Shown here: in pieces, positions 9,371-22,494 of the stretch
Layout of the letters: the number at the start of each line of letters is the position of its first letter
Position numbering within the stretch: position 1 is the first letter of the stretch
Assembly (NCBI RefSeq): GCF_020360975.1
Contig: NW_025408668.1
Location: forward strand, 6,386,001 to 6,450,000
Source: Hirsutella rhossiliensis
Lineage: Eukaryota; Ascomycota; Sordariomycetes; Hypocreales; Ophiocordycipitaceae
DNA: 64,000 bases
Direction: 5' to 3'
Notes under the pieces: generated by a model
Databases searched by the model: none
Told to the model about the DNA's origin: nothing
Seen by the model: the letters and a program-made list of their open reading frames with translations, nothing else
Program-made: the position numbers and the translations under genes

Positions 9371-11750
9371 AACCTTATCCTTTATACTCTATTTTAGACT
9401 ACGTCTCGTTTTTAAAGAGGCTATAGCGAAGTTACTAAAAGAGAGGATAGGGTTAAGGAAGGGTTAGGAAGTTAACTAACTCCTTTTAGTAAATCTAAAG
9501 TAGCTTAGTCTACTTAAGTAGTAGTATACTCTATAGCCTTATAGCCGGTTATAGATTGCCTTTTCGTACTACTATGCGATTTAAACCTCTTTAGCTAGGC
9601 GGATATAGTGCGTCTAGTAATTCCGGAGGTAGGAGAGCTCTTAACTATACCTACGCCCGGAAATCTACTATTAGGCGGTTATTCTATAAGCAAAAGAGCC
9701 TTAAGAACGCCTCTACCTACTATCCGCCGAGGCTCCCTTATACTTAAACGACCTTTAATCCTAATTAAAGAACCGTGTTCTTACTACTATCTTAGTAATA
9801 ATCCCCCGGATTTTTATAACCTCGAAAGCTAGCTACTTTATATAAGACATAGTCTATATTTATAAGGAACGGTATTCCTACTATAAATAAAGCAGCTATA
9901 ATATACTCTCCTAATTATATAAGCTAATAAGTAGTATATTAATTATAGATAAAACCCTATCTTATAGAGTAAGAATCGCTTATTATTTTATATGTTATTA
10001 TATATTAAACGGGTTGCCGGTTATCGTATAATCGGGAATCGAAGGAATAGAGCTAGCTTAGAATACTAGCTAAAACCTCTTAAGACCTCTTAAGAGCACC
10101 GGCACGGCTAACCTCCTTTAAATATAAATATTAGTAGAACTAAGATACTTCTAAATATACTTAAGGTATCACGGAATTCCTTAGTCTTAGGGCTATACGG
10201 AAGCCTAAATCTAGTTCTAAAAGGTTCTTCTATTTAGCTATAATTATCTATATAAGATAGTATATCCGCTAGTAGATAGAGAAAAAATCTTTAACTTTAA
10301 TACCTCTTCTATATACTAATATACTACTAATAAATTCTATTAAAAATCCTACCTTATACTCCTTCTTCCCCTTTATTACGTATCTATTATATAGTTTTAC
10401 GTAATTCCTTAATTTCCTAAAATTCCGCTTTTACTTATATACCTTAATAATATTATATAATAAAAGGCACGGATAGTATAGGTAACTAAGTAGCGATCGG
10501 GAAGAAGATCCCTTATAAATTAAGTAATAAAAGACTCTTAATTCTCTATCTAAGTAATAGTAAAAAGTTAGCTTCTTATACTTATAATTTTAAGCTAAGT
10601 AGCGATATTACTACTTAGGTAGTATAAATAATAACGTTACTTAGAAGGTTTAAATCTATTACTAATATAGTATTATAAACTACTTACTACTTATTAGGTA
10701 GTATAGTAAATAAGCGTTTTAATCTTAATATTATTAAAGTACTAGAGCTTAAAGGCCGCTAAAATATAATAGAAACGTAAATTTAGATATAGAAAAGTAT
10801 TTAAACATTCCTAATAGTATTTTTCTAGTCTTAGATAATATTTTCTATGTTCCTTTAACCTTAGTAAAGGAAACGGTGCGTAAATAACGATTTTTATACG
10901 TTCCGCTTATAATAAATCAGAGTTTTTTATAGGATATAGGTATATAAGTATAAAAGAAAATTTATTTCTAAATAAAGTATATCTTAATATATAGCCTCGT
11001 AAAATTAGGCATTAATATAGTATGTTTTAGCATAGGTATTAATAAGTATAAAGAAGTATAGTTTTATAGAATCGCGAAAATAATATATATAAATTATCGA
11101 CTAGCTAGTATATATAATTAATAGGGTCCTCCCTTAAGCATTTTACTAAAGTAGTCTAAGTAATATAACTTTAACTTAAAATAGTTAGACTCCTCTTAAA
11201 ATAGCCTAAGTATACTAAGGTAACTATTAAGACTACGATAGCTTTACTAGCTAGCTAGAAAAGATAATAAATATATATACGCCGCTTAACCTAATTATAA
11301 TTATAAAGGCCTACTAATAAGGTTAACTATATTAGTAGTATATTATTAGTTAATAGTAATAAGTCGCCTTAGGACCCTTTTAGTACTAACTTTTAGACTT
11401 TAAAAGACTTAAAAATCTTACTTTTCTTATATAAGGGGGCTAGGGCGGCGCTAGACCGCTATAGGAGCACGCGTTAGCTAGTAACTAAGTAAACGTCCTA
11501 AGTAGATTAGGCTATAAATAACTCTTAATTCTATTTAAATAATAGTAAACTATATTATTATATATATATATTAAATAATAAAGTGTTTTCCTATATAGTA
11601 TAAAGTATTATAAGGGCCTTTTTATATAAGATCTTATTATTAATAATAGAAAGTAAGTTATAAAAGAACTTTATAAGAATATTTAAGGGGTTAATTACTA
11701 AATAATAAGCTAGTTAGCTATTAAATTATACTAAAGTTTTAGTAGCTATT
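9371..11750. other. Spacer of the inverted repeat, RIP-mutated, unassigned
   Basis: This is 2.38 kb between the arms. It contains an open frame of 74 codons at 9608-9832 that keeps no conserved motif. In RIP-depleted DNA such frames can arise by chance. I cannot assign any domain. Confidence 0.5.
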
Positions 11751-13540
11751 AGCGTTATATCTACTATTAAGGTAAGCGGGGTATAAACGGGTTAAGAGTT
11801 AGGTGCGTATAATTAAAGGCTCTTATAAAGAGCTATATAACTTAGTATACTTAGTTATTAAGCTCTTTCTCTTTAAATAAATCTTATTTAATTAATTAAA
11901 GATAGCTTTACTAGCTCTTCTTAACTCTTATTAACTATTCCTACCTTAATACTCTATTTATATAATATATAGCTATAACTATTTAACTAATAATATTTTT
12001 TACTTACCTCTTTTTAATAGCTACTTTTAAGTTAATATATTATATCTTAAAAGCCTAAGTATATTAAGCTTTATAGTACTTTTAAGAACCTTAAGTTATT
12101 ACTCTTTATATATCCTATAATAATAGTTAGCGCTAATAGGTACCTTACTTACTTAAATATAAAGTCTAGATTATTTATATTTAAGAACTAATTAAACCGC
12201 TAAAAGTAACTAGCCCTAAGCTTCGCTAATATCTAATTATATTAGTCTCTTAATAATACGCTACTATAGTAGTTACTAAGGATAGCGCTAAACTTAAGTA
12301 TATAGCTATTAAATATACTTATACTACCGCTAGGTATTATAAGGTCGAAGTAGTTATTAAATAGGTCGCCCCTTATATTAATTAACTAAACTATTATAGT
12401 CTTTCCTATAATAGTACTAAATATAAACTTAAGCTTTAATTTATAAAGTAAGTTAGCTAGGTATAAGAAAGAAAAAGGTAGGTAAGGTTTATATAAATAG
12501 TATATATAGTACTAGCTAGACTTAGTTTTACTAATAATAGTAGTAGTAGTAAACCTATATATAAGGGTATTATTAATAGCCTATAAGGAGTTATTTATAT
12601 ATATAAAGGCTATACTACTATTATATCTACTTTAGATATTTAGGTTACTAAGGGGGCTATTATTCTTATTATAGGTCTAAACTAGCTTATTAATAGTAGC
12701 CTTACTAAACTACGCGTAAAAAGGCTTATAATAGTCTTAAAAGCGAGTTAAGTAGCTAGAACTAAAGGTAGTAAAGGCCTTATTAAAGAGGCTAGAAAGG
12801 AAGAGGACTTATATAGTATTTAATTATATTATAAGAGATAGATAGTACTAATATTTAAGTATATACTTTAATAATTTAAATAATAATTATATTAAATAAC
12901 TATAAAATCGAGATAAGAGATATAACTCCTTTAATATATTATATAGTTTATATCTTATTTAATACTTATAGCTCTACCTTAAACTAAAAGCCTATTAATA
13001 TTATAATTCTTATACCTTTAACTTAATATTACTTTAAAGGAAAGAATACCGCCGCTACTTTATTATATTATAAGGCTTATAAGGATTAATAAGGATAGCT
13101 TATATTTAAAATAAAAGTTATTAGGAAGATAAATAGGAAAGTATTATATATATACTATTATTAGCCTATACTTTTACTAATAGTATAATAGTTATTTAAT
13201 AGTTTATAAGCTTAGCGGCGCTTCGCGTAAACTTAATCTAGCCTTAAAGGGTCGTAAGTTCGGTTCTAGTATCTTTATAAATAAAAGTAAGTAAAGACTA
13301 GCTATATAGCCCTTAATTAAAGGGAATAACTATATAATAATAATATAGTATAAATTAAAGCTACTTAATATATATAACTAGTATAGAGGCTATATTAAAG
13401 ATTAAAATAGTATAGCCTTTAACTCTAGTATAAGTTAAGCTAGCTAAGTATTAAAACTAGTTTAGGCTATATATAAGGAGCTACCGATAGACTATTATTC
13501 TAGTACTTATAAGCTAAGGGTAGTATAAGAAGGGATAAAG
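11751..13540 (-). repeat. Right arm of 1.79-kb inverted repeat
   Basis: Inverted copy of 7581-9370. It ends exactly at the first base of the Gypsy-B1 left LTR (13541). The sequence expected to continue the arm is not found after the right LTR at 21353, so the insertion was accompanied by a rearrangement or deletion. Confidence 0.75.
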
Positions 13541-13990
13541 TATTACGACCACGGCTACTAGGCCGCTAACGGTCGACCGCGTTAAGCACGTAATATAGTC
13601 TAACGGATAAATAGTCGGTACGACTATCTAATAGATATAGGATCGAGGAGATCGTAGAGATCTAAGCGATCTAGGATTAACGAGATTACTACGCTCTATA
13701 CGATCTAATATTAAGGATTATAGCTAGGCCTATAATCTAAGGACAGTCTCTATAGGTATATATAGCTACCTACTTTTACTCCTTTAGATAGATAGCTTAA
13801 TAGCTTTTAATATAGATCTTTATTACGATTCTATCTTTAATTTTAATTACCTAGTTATAGTCTATAGTCTACGACCTCTAACTTATTACTAATATAATAT
13901 ATATATTATTACTTAGACCACGCCTTATTATATCTACTAATATAAACCCCTTAATAGGTTTATCCCTTAGGAATAATACCGGTTATTATA
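13541..13990 (+). repeat. Gypsy-B1 left LTR (450 bp)
   Basis: It starts TATTACGAC (TG turned to TA) and ends GTTATTATA, matching the B2 and B3 LTRs in length and sequence. Confidence 0.9.
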
Positions 13991-14049
13991 TATTAAAAGC
14001 TCTTATTTAATATAATACCGCGTTACTTTAAGTAATATCGTAACTATTA

Positions 14050-17000
14050 ATATACCTATATAGTAAGCTAGATTAACTAACTCTAGAGCTACTATATCGC
14101 CTTAGGATATAATACGCGAGATTATTACCCTTTAATATAAGGTATAGTTACTTAGGAACGGAGGAGGTAATAGATAAGTTAGGGACCTTAGAGAAGTAGT
14201 TAAACTAAAATAGCTAGGACTATTTAACGGTACTTATAGTATACTTTAAGACTTTCTTACCTAACTTAAGGCCTACTACTAGTTTTACCCTACTAAACTC
14301 TTAGACCTAGTCGAAAAAGTACTCTACGTAGGAAATTATTTATTTAGAACGGCACTCGCTTAGTTTAGACCTATTATAAGGGACTTTCTCGATAACTAAC
14401 TAGCGCGATAAGATAATAAGATAGACGAAGTCTTTATTAGTTTCTAAGGATTTAAAGAAGCTATTATAAAAGTATTTAAAATAACCGACGAGGAACGAGA
14501 AGCTAAATAGAAACTCCGAGAACTTTAATAAAAGATCTTAGTATTAGATTATACTACGAAGTTCTATTAAGTTACCTTAAAGCTTAATTAAGACAACGAA
14601 CCCCTTATATTATAATTCTACGATAGGCTTAAAGAAGAAGTTAAGGACGAGCTCTATAAGGAAAATCGACCTAATAACCTCTTAGACTATATTACTATAG
14701 TAGTACGAATCGACGATAGATAGTATACACGACGCTAAGAAAAGAAATAAGGAAGAGGAAACTAAAACCCTTCTTATAGGAATAACTTTAACCGACGCGC
14801 TAACTATAAGAAGAAGCGCGAAACTCCTATTACCTACGCCTATATAACTAACCTAGGTAGGATAGATCTAGATATAATATAGAAAAGTAAAGGAAAGTAT
14901 TTTAACTACGGGAAACCTAGATATTACTCTAAAGAATATAGATAACCTTATAAGGAGAAGAAAACCTACTAAGTACTAGCCCTAGAAGGTAAAAAACACC
15001 TAAACGCTACTAATAGATAAGAACTAAAGTATAAACTCCTTAGTTAGACTATATACTACGATAATAAATATATAGTATACTTAAGCGATAAAAATAATAC
15101 TAGATAGTTCTTAAAGCTATTAAAGAAAACCCTTATAATAATATAACGAAGGGATCCTAAAATATAGAAATAAGTTAAATTCGTAGAACTAAAATACCCC
15201 TATCTTAAAGGAGTCTCTTAAGACTAGATTAAGAAGAACGGTAAACGATTCTAGGAAGATATATAAAATAAAAATCGATAATAATAATAGGTAGTTTATA
15301 AATAATATAATAAAGAAGATATAGATATAGCCCTTATACTTACGAAACTTAGATAATAACCTAAGGAGGAATAACGAAGTATCGACGATATAAGCTCTAA
15401 AGAATAAGAAATACCTAGAGAAACGGAAGACAAGAACTAACTTATACTACTACCCTCGCTACTAAGGGAGAATACTATAATTAAAGAATACGCTCTATAC
15501 TTTAAAGAATTTAAAGAAATACTTAAAATTAGAACCTAATAAACGCCTTAAATTCTTATAGAAAACTAATAAGCTATATTAATTCGATATTAACCGGCAC
15601 TATATAAAGGAGACTATACTATAGCTATCGCCGTAGTTAATACCTTTATAGCTTTATAACGAGAATAGTAACTATAAGGAGAATTTAGAGACGATCTATA
15701 AATACTACTTACTTATAAGCACTATAAGTATATTTTATAGATATTATACGTCTACCTAGATTATATAATATACTTTTAAATAAAGGTATAATATAACGCC
15801 TTCTTAGTTAGGTTTAAAGGATAAGTACTTTCGAAACCCTACCTAAGTATAAAACTAGACTACTAGAAAATCGATTAACGCTACCTAAACGACTAAGTTA
15901 TATTATTAGAACCCGATTACGGTATACTACTTAAATGCCGCGATAATTACGGTTTATTAACGAGATATCTTTCGGAGATATATAAAATCTATAAATACGC
16001 TAAAATAAAAGAATAGTATAACGCTACTCGCTTTAAGGTATCCGAACCCTTAATCTTCTAAAGACTTATATAACGAATTAAATATAACGAGGAAGATTAT
16101 AACGAATATATATACTTAAACTATAGAGTTTATAAATATAAAAAAGCATAAGTATAGTATAAACGATATAACGGTATACTAAAAGATTATTAGTAATACG
16201 TACGAAGGCTATAGGCCGTATTCGACTAAGGGAGAATCGATATAAAAATACTATATACGAAATAGAAAGATATAGAACGAAAACTTAAACTTTAATATAA
16301 AAACGAATAAAATTATAAAGTATAGTACGTAATTAACTATAAAGTAGTATAATATAAACGATATAGCGTTAAGAAATAAGAAATCTTCGATTAGCTATAA
16401 GAAATTAGTCTCTTAAGCCCTAATACGATACTACGCGATAAAAATATAAAGAAATAATATTAATAATAAATCGAAGAAGAATACCTAAATAAAATAAATA
16501 AGGACTAAGTAAAAAACGAGGTACGCTATCTATAAAACGGCTATAGACTAGTATAATATAATAAGATCTAAGGACCCTATATATAGTAATAGTAAGCTAT
16601 AGTAACTAAATAGTATTAAATATCTAAATCGCGGGATATTACGCGTATATACTTTTAGACTATAGCGCGATAGGTAATTACGTTTTACCTAGAGTCGTTA
16701 ATCGTTACTAACTTATATAGAGATATAAGATAGATCTATATAAACTTATAAATATTAAAGGAGAAGCCTTTAACTATAATAATAGAATTATTAATATAGA
16801 GATTAATTACCTCGATATTAATATCTAAGGCTACGATAAACGAGTTAACTTTAATATTATAAATATTAAAGAATACGACCTTATATTAGGGCTTCTATAG
16901 CTATAGGAGAGCAACCTATTAATTAACTAGAAAACTAGCTAGCTATATTAAAATAAAGATATAAGTTTCTAGGACTAGTAGATTTAGGAGAAAGTAAAAT

Positions 17001-20000
17001 TTTACGATAATTTAGCTACTAAATAAGATAAAAGGGATAACCGTTTAAGTAAATTATTACGGGCTTTAGCGATATAAACGAAAATAGTAACCGAACTAGC
17101 GGATATAATAAAATCGACTAATAAGACCTACGTACTAACTAACACAGCTATATAACCTAGCATCCGATATAAATAGAATAAAGGATATAATATAAAGATC
17201 CGAAGAGTTATTGCTACTCTAAGGAAAGACCTCGAATAAATTAATAAAGAGCTTAAGTTAAGAGAAACTAGCTCTTAAAAGAAAGAATAAAGCCTATAAG
17301 ATAGAATAAAGAACATCCCCTAGGAATACCGGAAATATAATAAACTCTTTAAGGAAGAACTCGAGATAGGGTTACCCGAATATAGCTAATAGGACCACGA
17401 AATTTATCTTAAGGATAGAATAACGCCGACGTTCTATAAAATCTATAACTTAAACGAAAAGTAACTATAAACGCTACGCGACTACCTCGACGAGAATCTA
17501 CGAAAGGGATATATACGAATATTAATATCTAAAGTAGGCTATCTAGTTATATTTATTCTAAAGAAAAACGGCAAGCTACGACTAGTTATCGACTATAGAC
17601 GCTTAAACGATATTATAATAAAGGACTAAATACTATTACCGCTTATATCGGAACTATAAGATCGACTATACGGCAAAAAATAGTTTATAGCCCTCGACCT
17701 TAAAGGCGCCTATAACTTAATACGTATAAAAAAGGGACACGAATAGATAACAGCCTTTAGAACGAAATTCGGACTATTCGAATATCTAGTAATGCTATTT
17801 AGACTTATAAATATACTAGCTACCTTCTAACGGATAATTAATAATATCCTACGCGAATACTTAGATATCTTTATAGTAGTATACCTAGATAATATCCTAA
17901 TCTTCTTAGATACCCTAGAAGAATATAAGGAATACGTCTATAAGGTACTCCGCGTACTTTAGAATGCAAAGTTACTAGTTAAACTAAAGAAAAGCAAGTT
18001 CTATATATAGGAAGTAGACTTCCTTAGATATACGATCTTACTAAGAGAGATATAAATATAATAAGATAAAATTAACTTAGTTAAAGAATAGCTAACGCTA
18101 AAGAACGTTAAAGATATATAAAGTTTCCTAGGATTTATAAATTACTACCGACGATTTATTAAAGATTTCGGAAAGATTATAGTACTACTATATAACTTAA
18201 CGAAGAAGGAAAAAGAATTTATATAGGACGATAAAGCTAACGAAGCTTTCGAATATATTAAGACTACGATTACGTAAGAACTAGTCTTAACTACCTTCGA
18301 TCTAGAACGATAAATCGAACTTAAAACCGATATATTAAACTTTACTCTAGGAGCATAAATTAGATAGAAAAACGATAAAGGAAGACTACGACTAATTGCA
18401 TTCTACTCGAAAAAGCTATATAGCGTAGAACTTAATTACCCTATCTACGATAAAGAATTCCTCGTAATTATTTAAGCTTTTAAGGAATTTCGACACTACC
18501 TTCTTAGAAGCAAATATAAAGTTAAGGTCTATATAGATTATAAGAATATCTTATATTTTACAACGACGTAATAGTTAAACGGACGATAGATCCGATAGGC
18601 CGAATATTTATCGGAATTCGACTATAAAATAATCTATAGAAAAGGAATAGAAAACGGTCGAGCTAATGCCCTTAGTCGATGAAGTAACTACGATATAGGA
18701 GCACCTATAGCGAAAGGATAGCTCCTAGAAATTAACGAAAACGGGAGTTACTAGCAACGATAGCTAAATATAATATTTAAAGTATAACCTAACGACTTAA
18801 TATACTAGAAGATCCTAAAATAGATAAAAGAATATAAAGCACTAAACGGATACGATATAGAATATTTAAAAGTTCTAATATATAAAAATAAAATCTAGAT
18901 ACTACTAGAATTACGAGATAAAGTTATATAAGATATATATAAATATCTAATATATAGATACTAGGGAATCTAAAGAATAATAGAACGGATTAAACGATAA
19001 TATAGCTTCCTATAGCTTAAAGAAGTAGTACGATAAGTTATTAAAGAATATAAACTTTACGCACGAAGTAAAGCTAAACGATATAAACTATACGGAGAAT
19101 TATAACCGCTACTAGTACTAGAAAAACTATAGGATTCCATAGCTTTCGACTATATTATAAAGCTACTACTATTAAAAGAACCTATAACTAACGTTAAGTA
19201 TAATAGTATATTCGTTATTACCGATAGACTAACGAAGTACGGATACTTCTTACTATATAAAGAAGTAAGTAATATAGAAGAGCTAGTATATATATTCCTA
19301 CGAATAATTATTAGTAATTACGGACTACCGAACGAGATTGACTCTAATAAAGGAAGTATATTTATAGCTAAGTTTTAGCAAGCTCTTATAGCATAATTAG
19401 GGACGAAATATAAGCTTAGTATAGCTTATTACTTATAAATAGATAGATAAACGGAACGACTTAACTAAACGCTTAAATAATATTTATAATACTATATTAG
19501 CTACGAATAAAACGATTAGGTTAAATAGCTACTAATAGCGCAACTAACTTATAATAGCTTAGTCACGGAAATAACTAAGCTCTTACTAGCATACGCTAAT
19601 TACGGATATAACCTAGAAGTATTTAAGGTTACCTAATAAGGACTATAAGCGGAACGAGCGATACTATAAGCAGATTAGCTACGAAAATTGCATAAAGAAA
19701 TATAATAAGAACTTTAATTCGTTAGAGAACGAATATCTACTTACTATAATCGGAAAAGATTATAGGGACTAATCTTTCGAGAGGGAGATATAGTCTACCT
19801 CGTACGACGAAATATTAAAATAAAACGACTAAGCAATAAATTAGATTTTAAGAAACTTAGACCGTTTAAGGTTAAGAAAACTATTTTAAAAGTTAACTAC
19901 GAACTTTCGCTACTAATAATAATATAGATATACCTAATATTTTATATCTTATTATTAGAACTAGCGCTACGAAACGCTAAACTATAGGAAAAAATCGAAG

Positions 20001-20165
20001 TTAACGACGATTAAGAATACGAAGCCGAATAAATACTAGATATAAGAAAACAAGGTTAGTAATAGGAATACCTTATTAAGTAGAAGGGATATAGACTAGA
20101 AGAAAATACCTAGGAACTACTTAAGCACTTAACCTACTACGGTTCTCTACTTCGATAGTTCTACT
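14050..20165 (+). pseudogene. Gypsy-B1 gag-pol with C-terminal chromodomain, RIP-inactivated
   Basis: Visible domains in order: a gag zinc knuckle at 14898-14939, where the expected Cys codons read TAT/TAC (YFNYGKPRYYSKEY); a protease segment LLDYSAIGNYVLPR near 16650, whose TAT codon implies an ancestral D-C-G; RT with LRLVIDYRRLNDIIIKD near 17577 and VYLDNILIF near 17880 (second catalytic Asp to Asn); RNase H around 18300-18690; integrase about 18930-19650 with the HHCC and DDE regions; and a chromodomain at about 20010-20140 (ILDIRKQG, EYLIK, KGYRLEENTWE). Chromodomains of this class steer integration to modified chromatin. Dozens of TAA/TAG stops, all explicable as CpA/TpG loss, make it dead. 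Confidence 0.92.
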
Positions 20166-20169
20166 AGCA

Positions 20170-20747
20170 AAATCTACCCTAGGTATCGTAAAATCGCCTA
20201 ACGAACTAATAGCATTCTAATTAATTATATTAAATCTACCTATAGACTAAACATCGACTACCGCTTTAGATTCTTAGCGCTTAGCCTCGTTAAGGTCGTC
20301 TAAGGAACAAAGGCCCCGACGGACTATCTCGGTACCCTTCGTCTTTAGCTAGCGCTTTTAACGGCGAAGCCGCGCTAAACGAGCTAAGGCTTCGTTTAGG
20401 TCGGCTTAAGCTTTTAACATTCGCTCCTTAGCAATTTCTTCTTCTTTATCTAATCGATCGGACTCTAGATTTATTCGGGATACTAGGAGATACGTTAGCT
20501 GCAAATAATAGGTAGGACAATAAAGTTACCTACGGGAGCTAATCGCTATACCCGACGCATCGTAGGAACGACCACGCCGTATATATTCGGCATACTTAGA
20601 AGATTTCTCTAGCATTTTATAGCGGAAGCCGCGCGACGAATAGAAAGAACACGGCATAACGTCGAAACTAAGACGATTAATAGACTTAGCTAAACGAATG
20701 CGCTTAAGGGTCTTACGAGAACGATCCTTCGACACGCGACTAGACAT
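20170..20747 (-). pseudogene. Antisense ORF of Gypsy-B1: six-Cys (Zn2Cys6-like) module plus charged region
   Basis: Opposite in strand to gag-pol, between the chromodomain and the right LTR. It opens with ATG at 20747 and reads 73 codons (MSSRVSKDRSRKTLKRIR at the start, very basic) before the first TAA. Beyond that the same frame continues through scattered TAA/TAG at probable Gln codons, with Lys/Glu/Arg/Leu-rich text (ESDRLDKEEEIAKERMLKA) that could form a coiled coil. Cys33, Tyr36, Tyr43, Tyr52, Tyr55 and Tyr62 have spacing CX2CX6CX8CX2CX6C if each TAY was TGY. This is the spacing of the fungal Zn2Cys6 cluster. Function is unknown; a DNA- or RNA-binding accessory protein is a guess. Confidence 0.68.
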
Positions 20748-20882
20748 ACTATTAGCAGCATATCCTAAGGGATAGAAAGGACGAACGGGGAATATATATA
20801 CGCGCGATAAGGGTATATTTATACACGGCGGCTAAGGCAGCAGCAGGTCTTACGGACAAGACTAAAAGGAGGGGAGACATCG

Positions 20883-21352
20883 TGTTACGACTACGGTCAG
20901 CGGGCCGCAGGAGAGCCGGCCACGTTCACGTAATAAGGCGGCTCGGAACAATAGTCGGGACGAGAAGTCACTTAGGCTTAGCTCACCTAGAGCGTACGTA
21001 AGCTAAGTAAGCCTTATATAGATAGATCACTATTTAGGAGTATAGCTTACGAGTAAGCTATAGTAAGCTACGAAGGGGATTACGGCTAGGACCGTGATCT
21101 AAGGATAGTCTCTACGGGTATATATAGCCACCTACTTTTACTCCTTTAGATAGATAGCTCTCTAGCTTTTAATATAGATCTTTATCACGATTCTATCTCT
21201 AATTCTAATTACCTAGTTATAGTCTACGGTCTACGACCTCCGACTTATTACTAACGTGATATACTTATTATTGCTTAGACCACGCCCTATTATATCTGCT
21301 AATATAAACCCCTCGATAGGTTTATCCCTTAGGAATAACACCGGTCGTTACA
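20883..21352 (+). repeat. Gypsy-B1 right LTR (470 bp, lightly RIP-mutated)
   Basis: It starts TGTTACGAC and ends GTCGTTACA, giving the unmutated termini of the family. The 3' two thirds match the other LTRs; the first 180 bases differ strongly. A polypurine tract (AAAAGGAGGGGAGA) lies just before it. Confidence 0.85.
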
Positions 21353-22480
21353 CTCGTTTTACCGTCCTCCTAGGGCATAGCGTAGGGTCCGCCTTAGTAC
21401 TTATAAGTACTACCCCTCCCTAGGGGCCTCGGGGCCCTATAGTAAGCATCCTCTTACTAGGGGTAGTGGCGGCCTAGGCACGGCCGTCTAGCCCTATAAT
21501 TAGCCCCCCCTTAAATCTACTCTTAACGACTAGACGCGGCTATCTAAGTGCTACCACGTGCTAGAATTCTATAAAAAGCGCGGGCCCCTATAGCTAACGA
21601 CTAACCTAGGGAGAAGGCTCCGATAAGGCGGATAAGGAGTAGGAAGGGATTATACGCGCGTAGGGAGGAGAAGAAGAAGCGGGGATAAGAATAGCGGACC
21701 GACGAAAATAGTAAGTACGCGGAGAATTCGCTTATTTAGCTAGGGGCAGGTGCTATTATCGATATTGCCTTCCTTTATTATATAGAATATATATATTCCC
21801 CTATAAGACCCTGCCCTTTACTACCGTCTTCTTCTTCTTTTTCTTTTACCCCTTTTCCTTTTTATCCTTCCTCCTCCTCCCCGCTAGCCTTTCCTTTCTT
21901 TACCCCCCTAGCCTTTCTTTCTCTTTTAGCGCTAAGCCGCCGTCGACGTCTTATATATCTTTATAGTTTAATCCTTCCTATAGCTAGTTATTTTTTATTA
22001 ATATTATTCCCTATTCCTAATATAAAATACCCGCCCTCCTTTATTATTAAAGAAAAATAAAATATATATTAATCCCTTTATCTTCCTATCGCAGATACCT
22101 TTTATTTAATTCTAAGGGATGTCTATTATTATTCTAAAATCTTCTTCTTTAATAAAACACTACCTCTTCTTCCTACCTATCTTCTCTCTCCGCTACGGGG
22201 CTAACCTTTAGTCTAATTTAACCTCGTTAGTTTTACCTTCTCTCTTAACTAGCTACTTCTTTATATATAGCTCCGGTAGCTTTACCGCACGACCTTAACT
22301 TTATAATTATAAAAAAATAACACTGCTTTTTACTATTTATCTTCGTTTCTTAATCGACTTACTTAAAGCCCTCGACCCTCGTTGCTTACTTTATAGCCCG
22401 ATATCGCCTTAATTAGTTCGCGTAGCGAGCTATACCTTTCGATTTAAAAGGAAAATAGAAACGGAAAGATATAGCGTATA
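21353..22480. other. Unassigned RIP-mutated DNA upstream of the GH16 gene
   Basis: Mixed composition with pyrimidine-rich runs around 21830-21930. No domain is recognised. Part may be the former promoter of the GH16 gene. Confidence 0.45.
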
Positions 22481-22494
22481 AATAAACTATAATA

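Larger units (their letters stand above)
13541..21352 (+). mobile_element. Chromovirus (Ty3/Gypsy) copy Gypsy-B1, RIP-mutated, chimeric 3' end
   Basis: The left LTR is followed by relics of gag, protease, RT, RNase H, integrase and chromodomain, then an antisense ORF and the right LTR. Up to about 20165 it is colinear with Gypsy-B2 and is heavily RIP-mutated. From there on it has a different 3' module, fewer RIP changes and a longer LTR (470 against 450 bp). The bases flanking the element (TAAAG left, CTCGT right) do not match, unlike B2 and B3, so it is not a simple intact insertion. Confidence 0.88.

Noticed and set aside
9608..9832. 74-codon ORF in the inverted-repeat spacer
   Set aside because: No motif; stops are unevenly distributed in RIP DNA and open frames of this size occur by chance.
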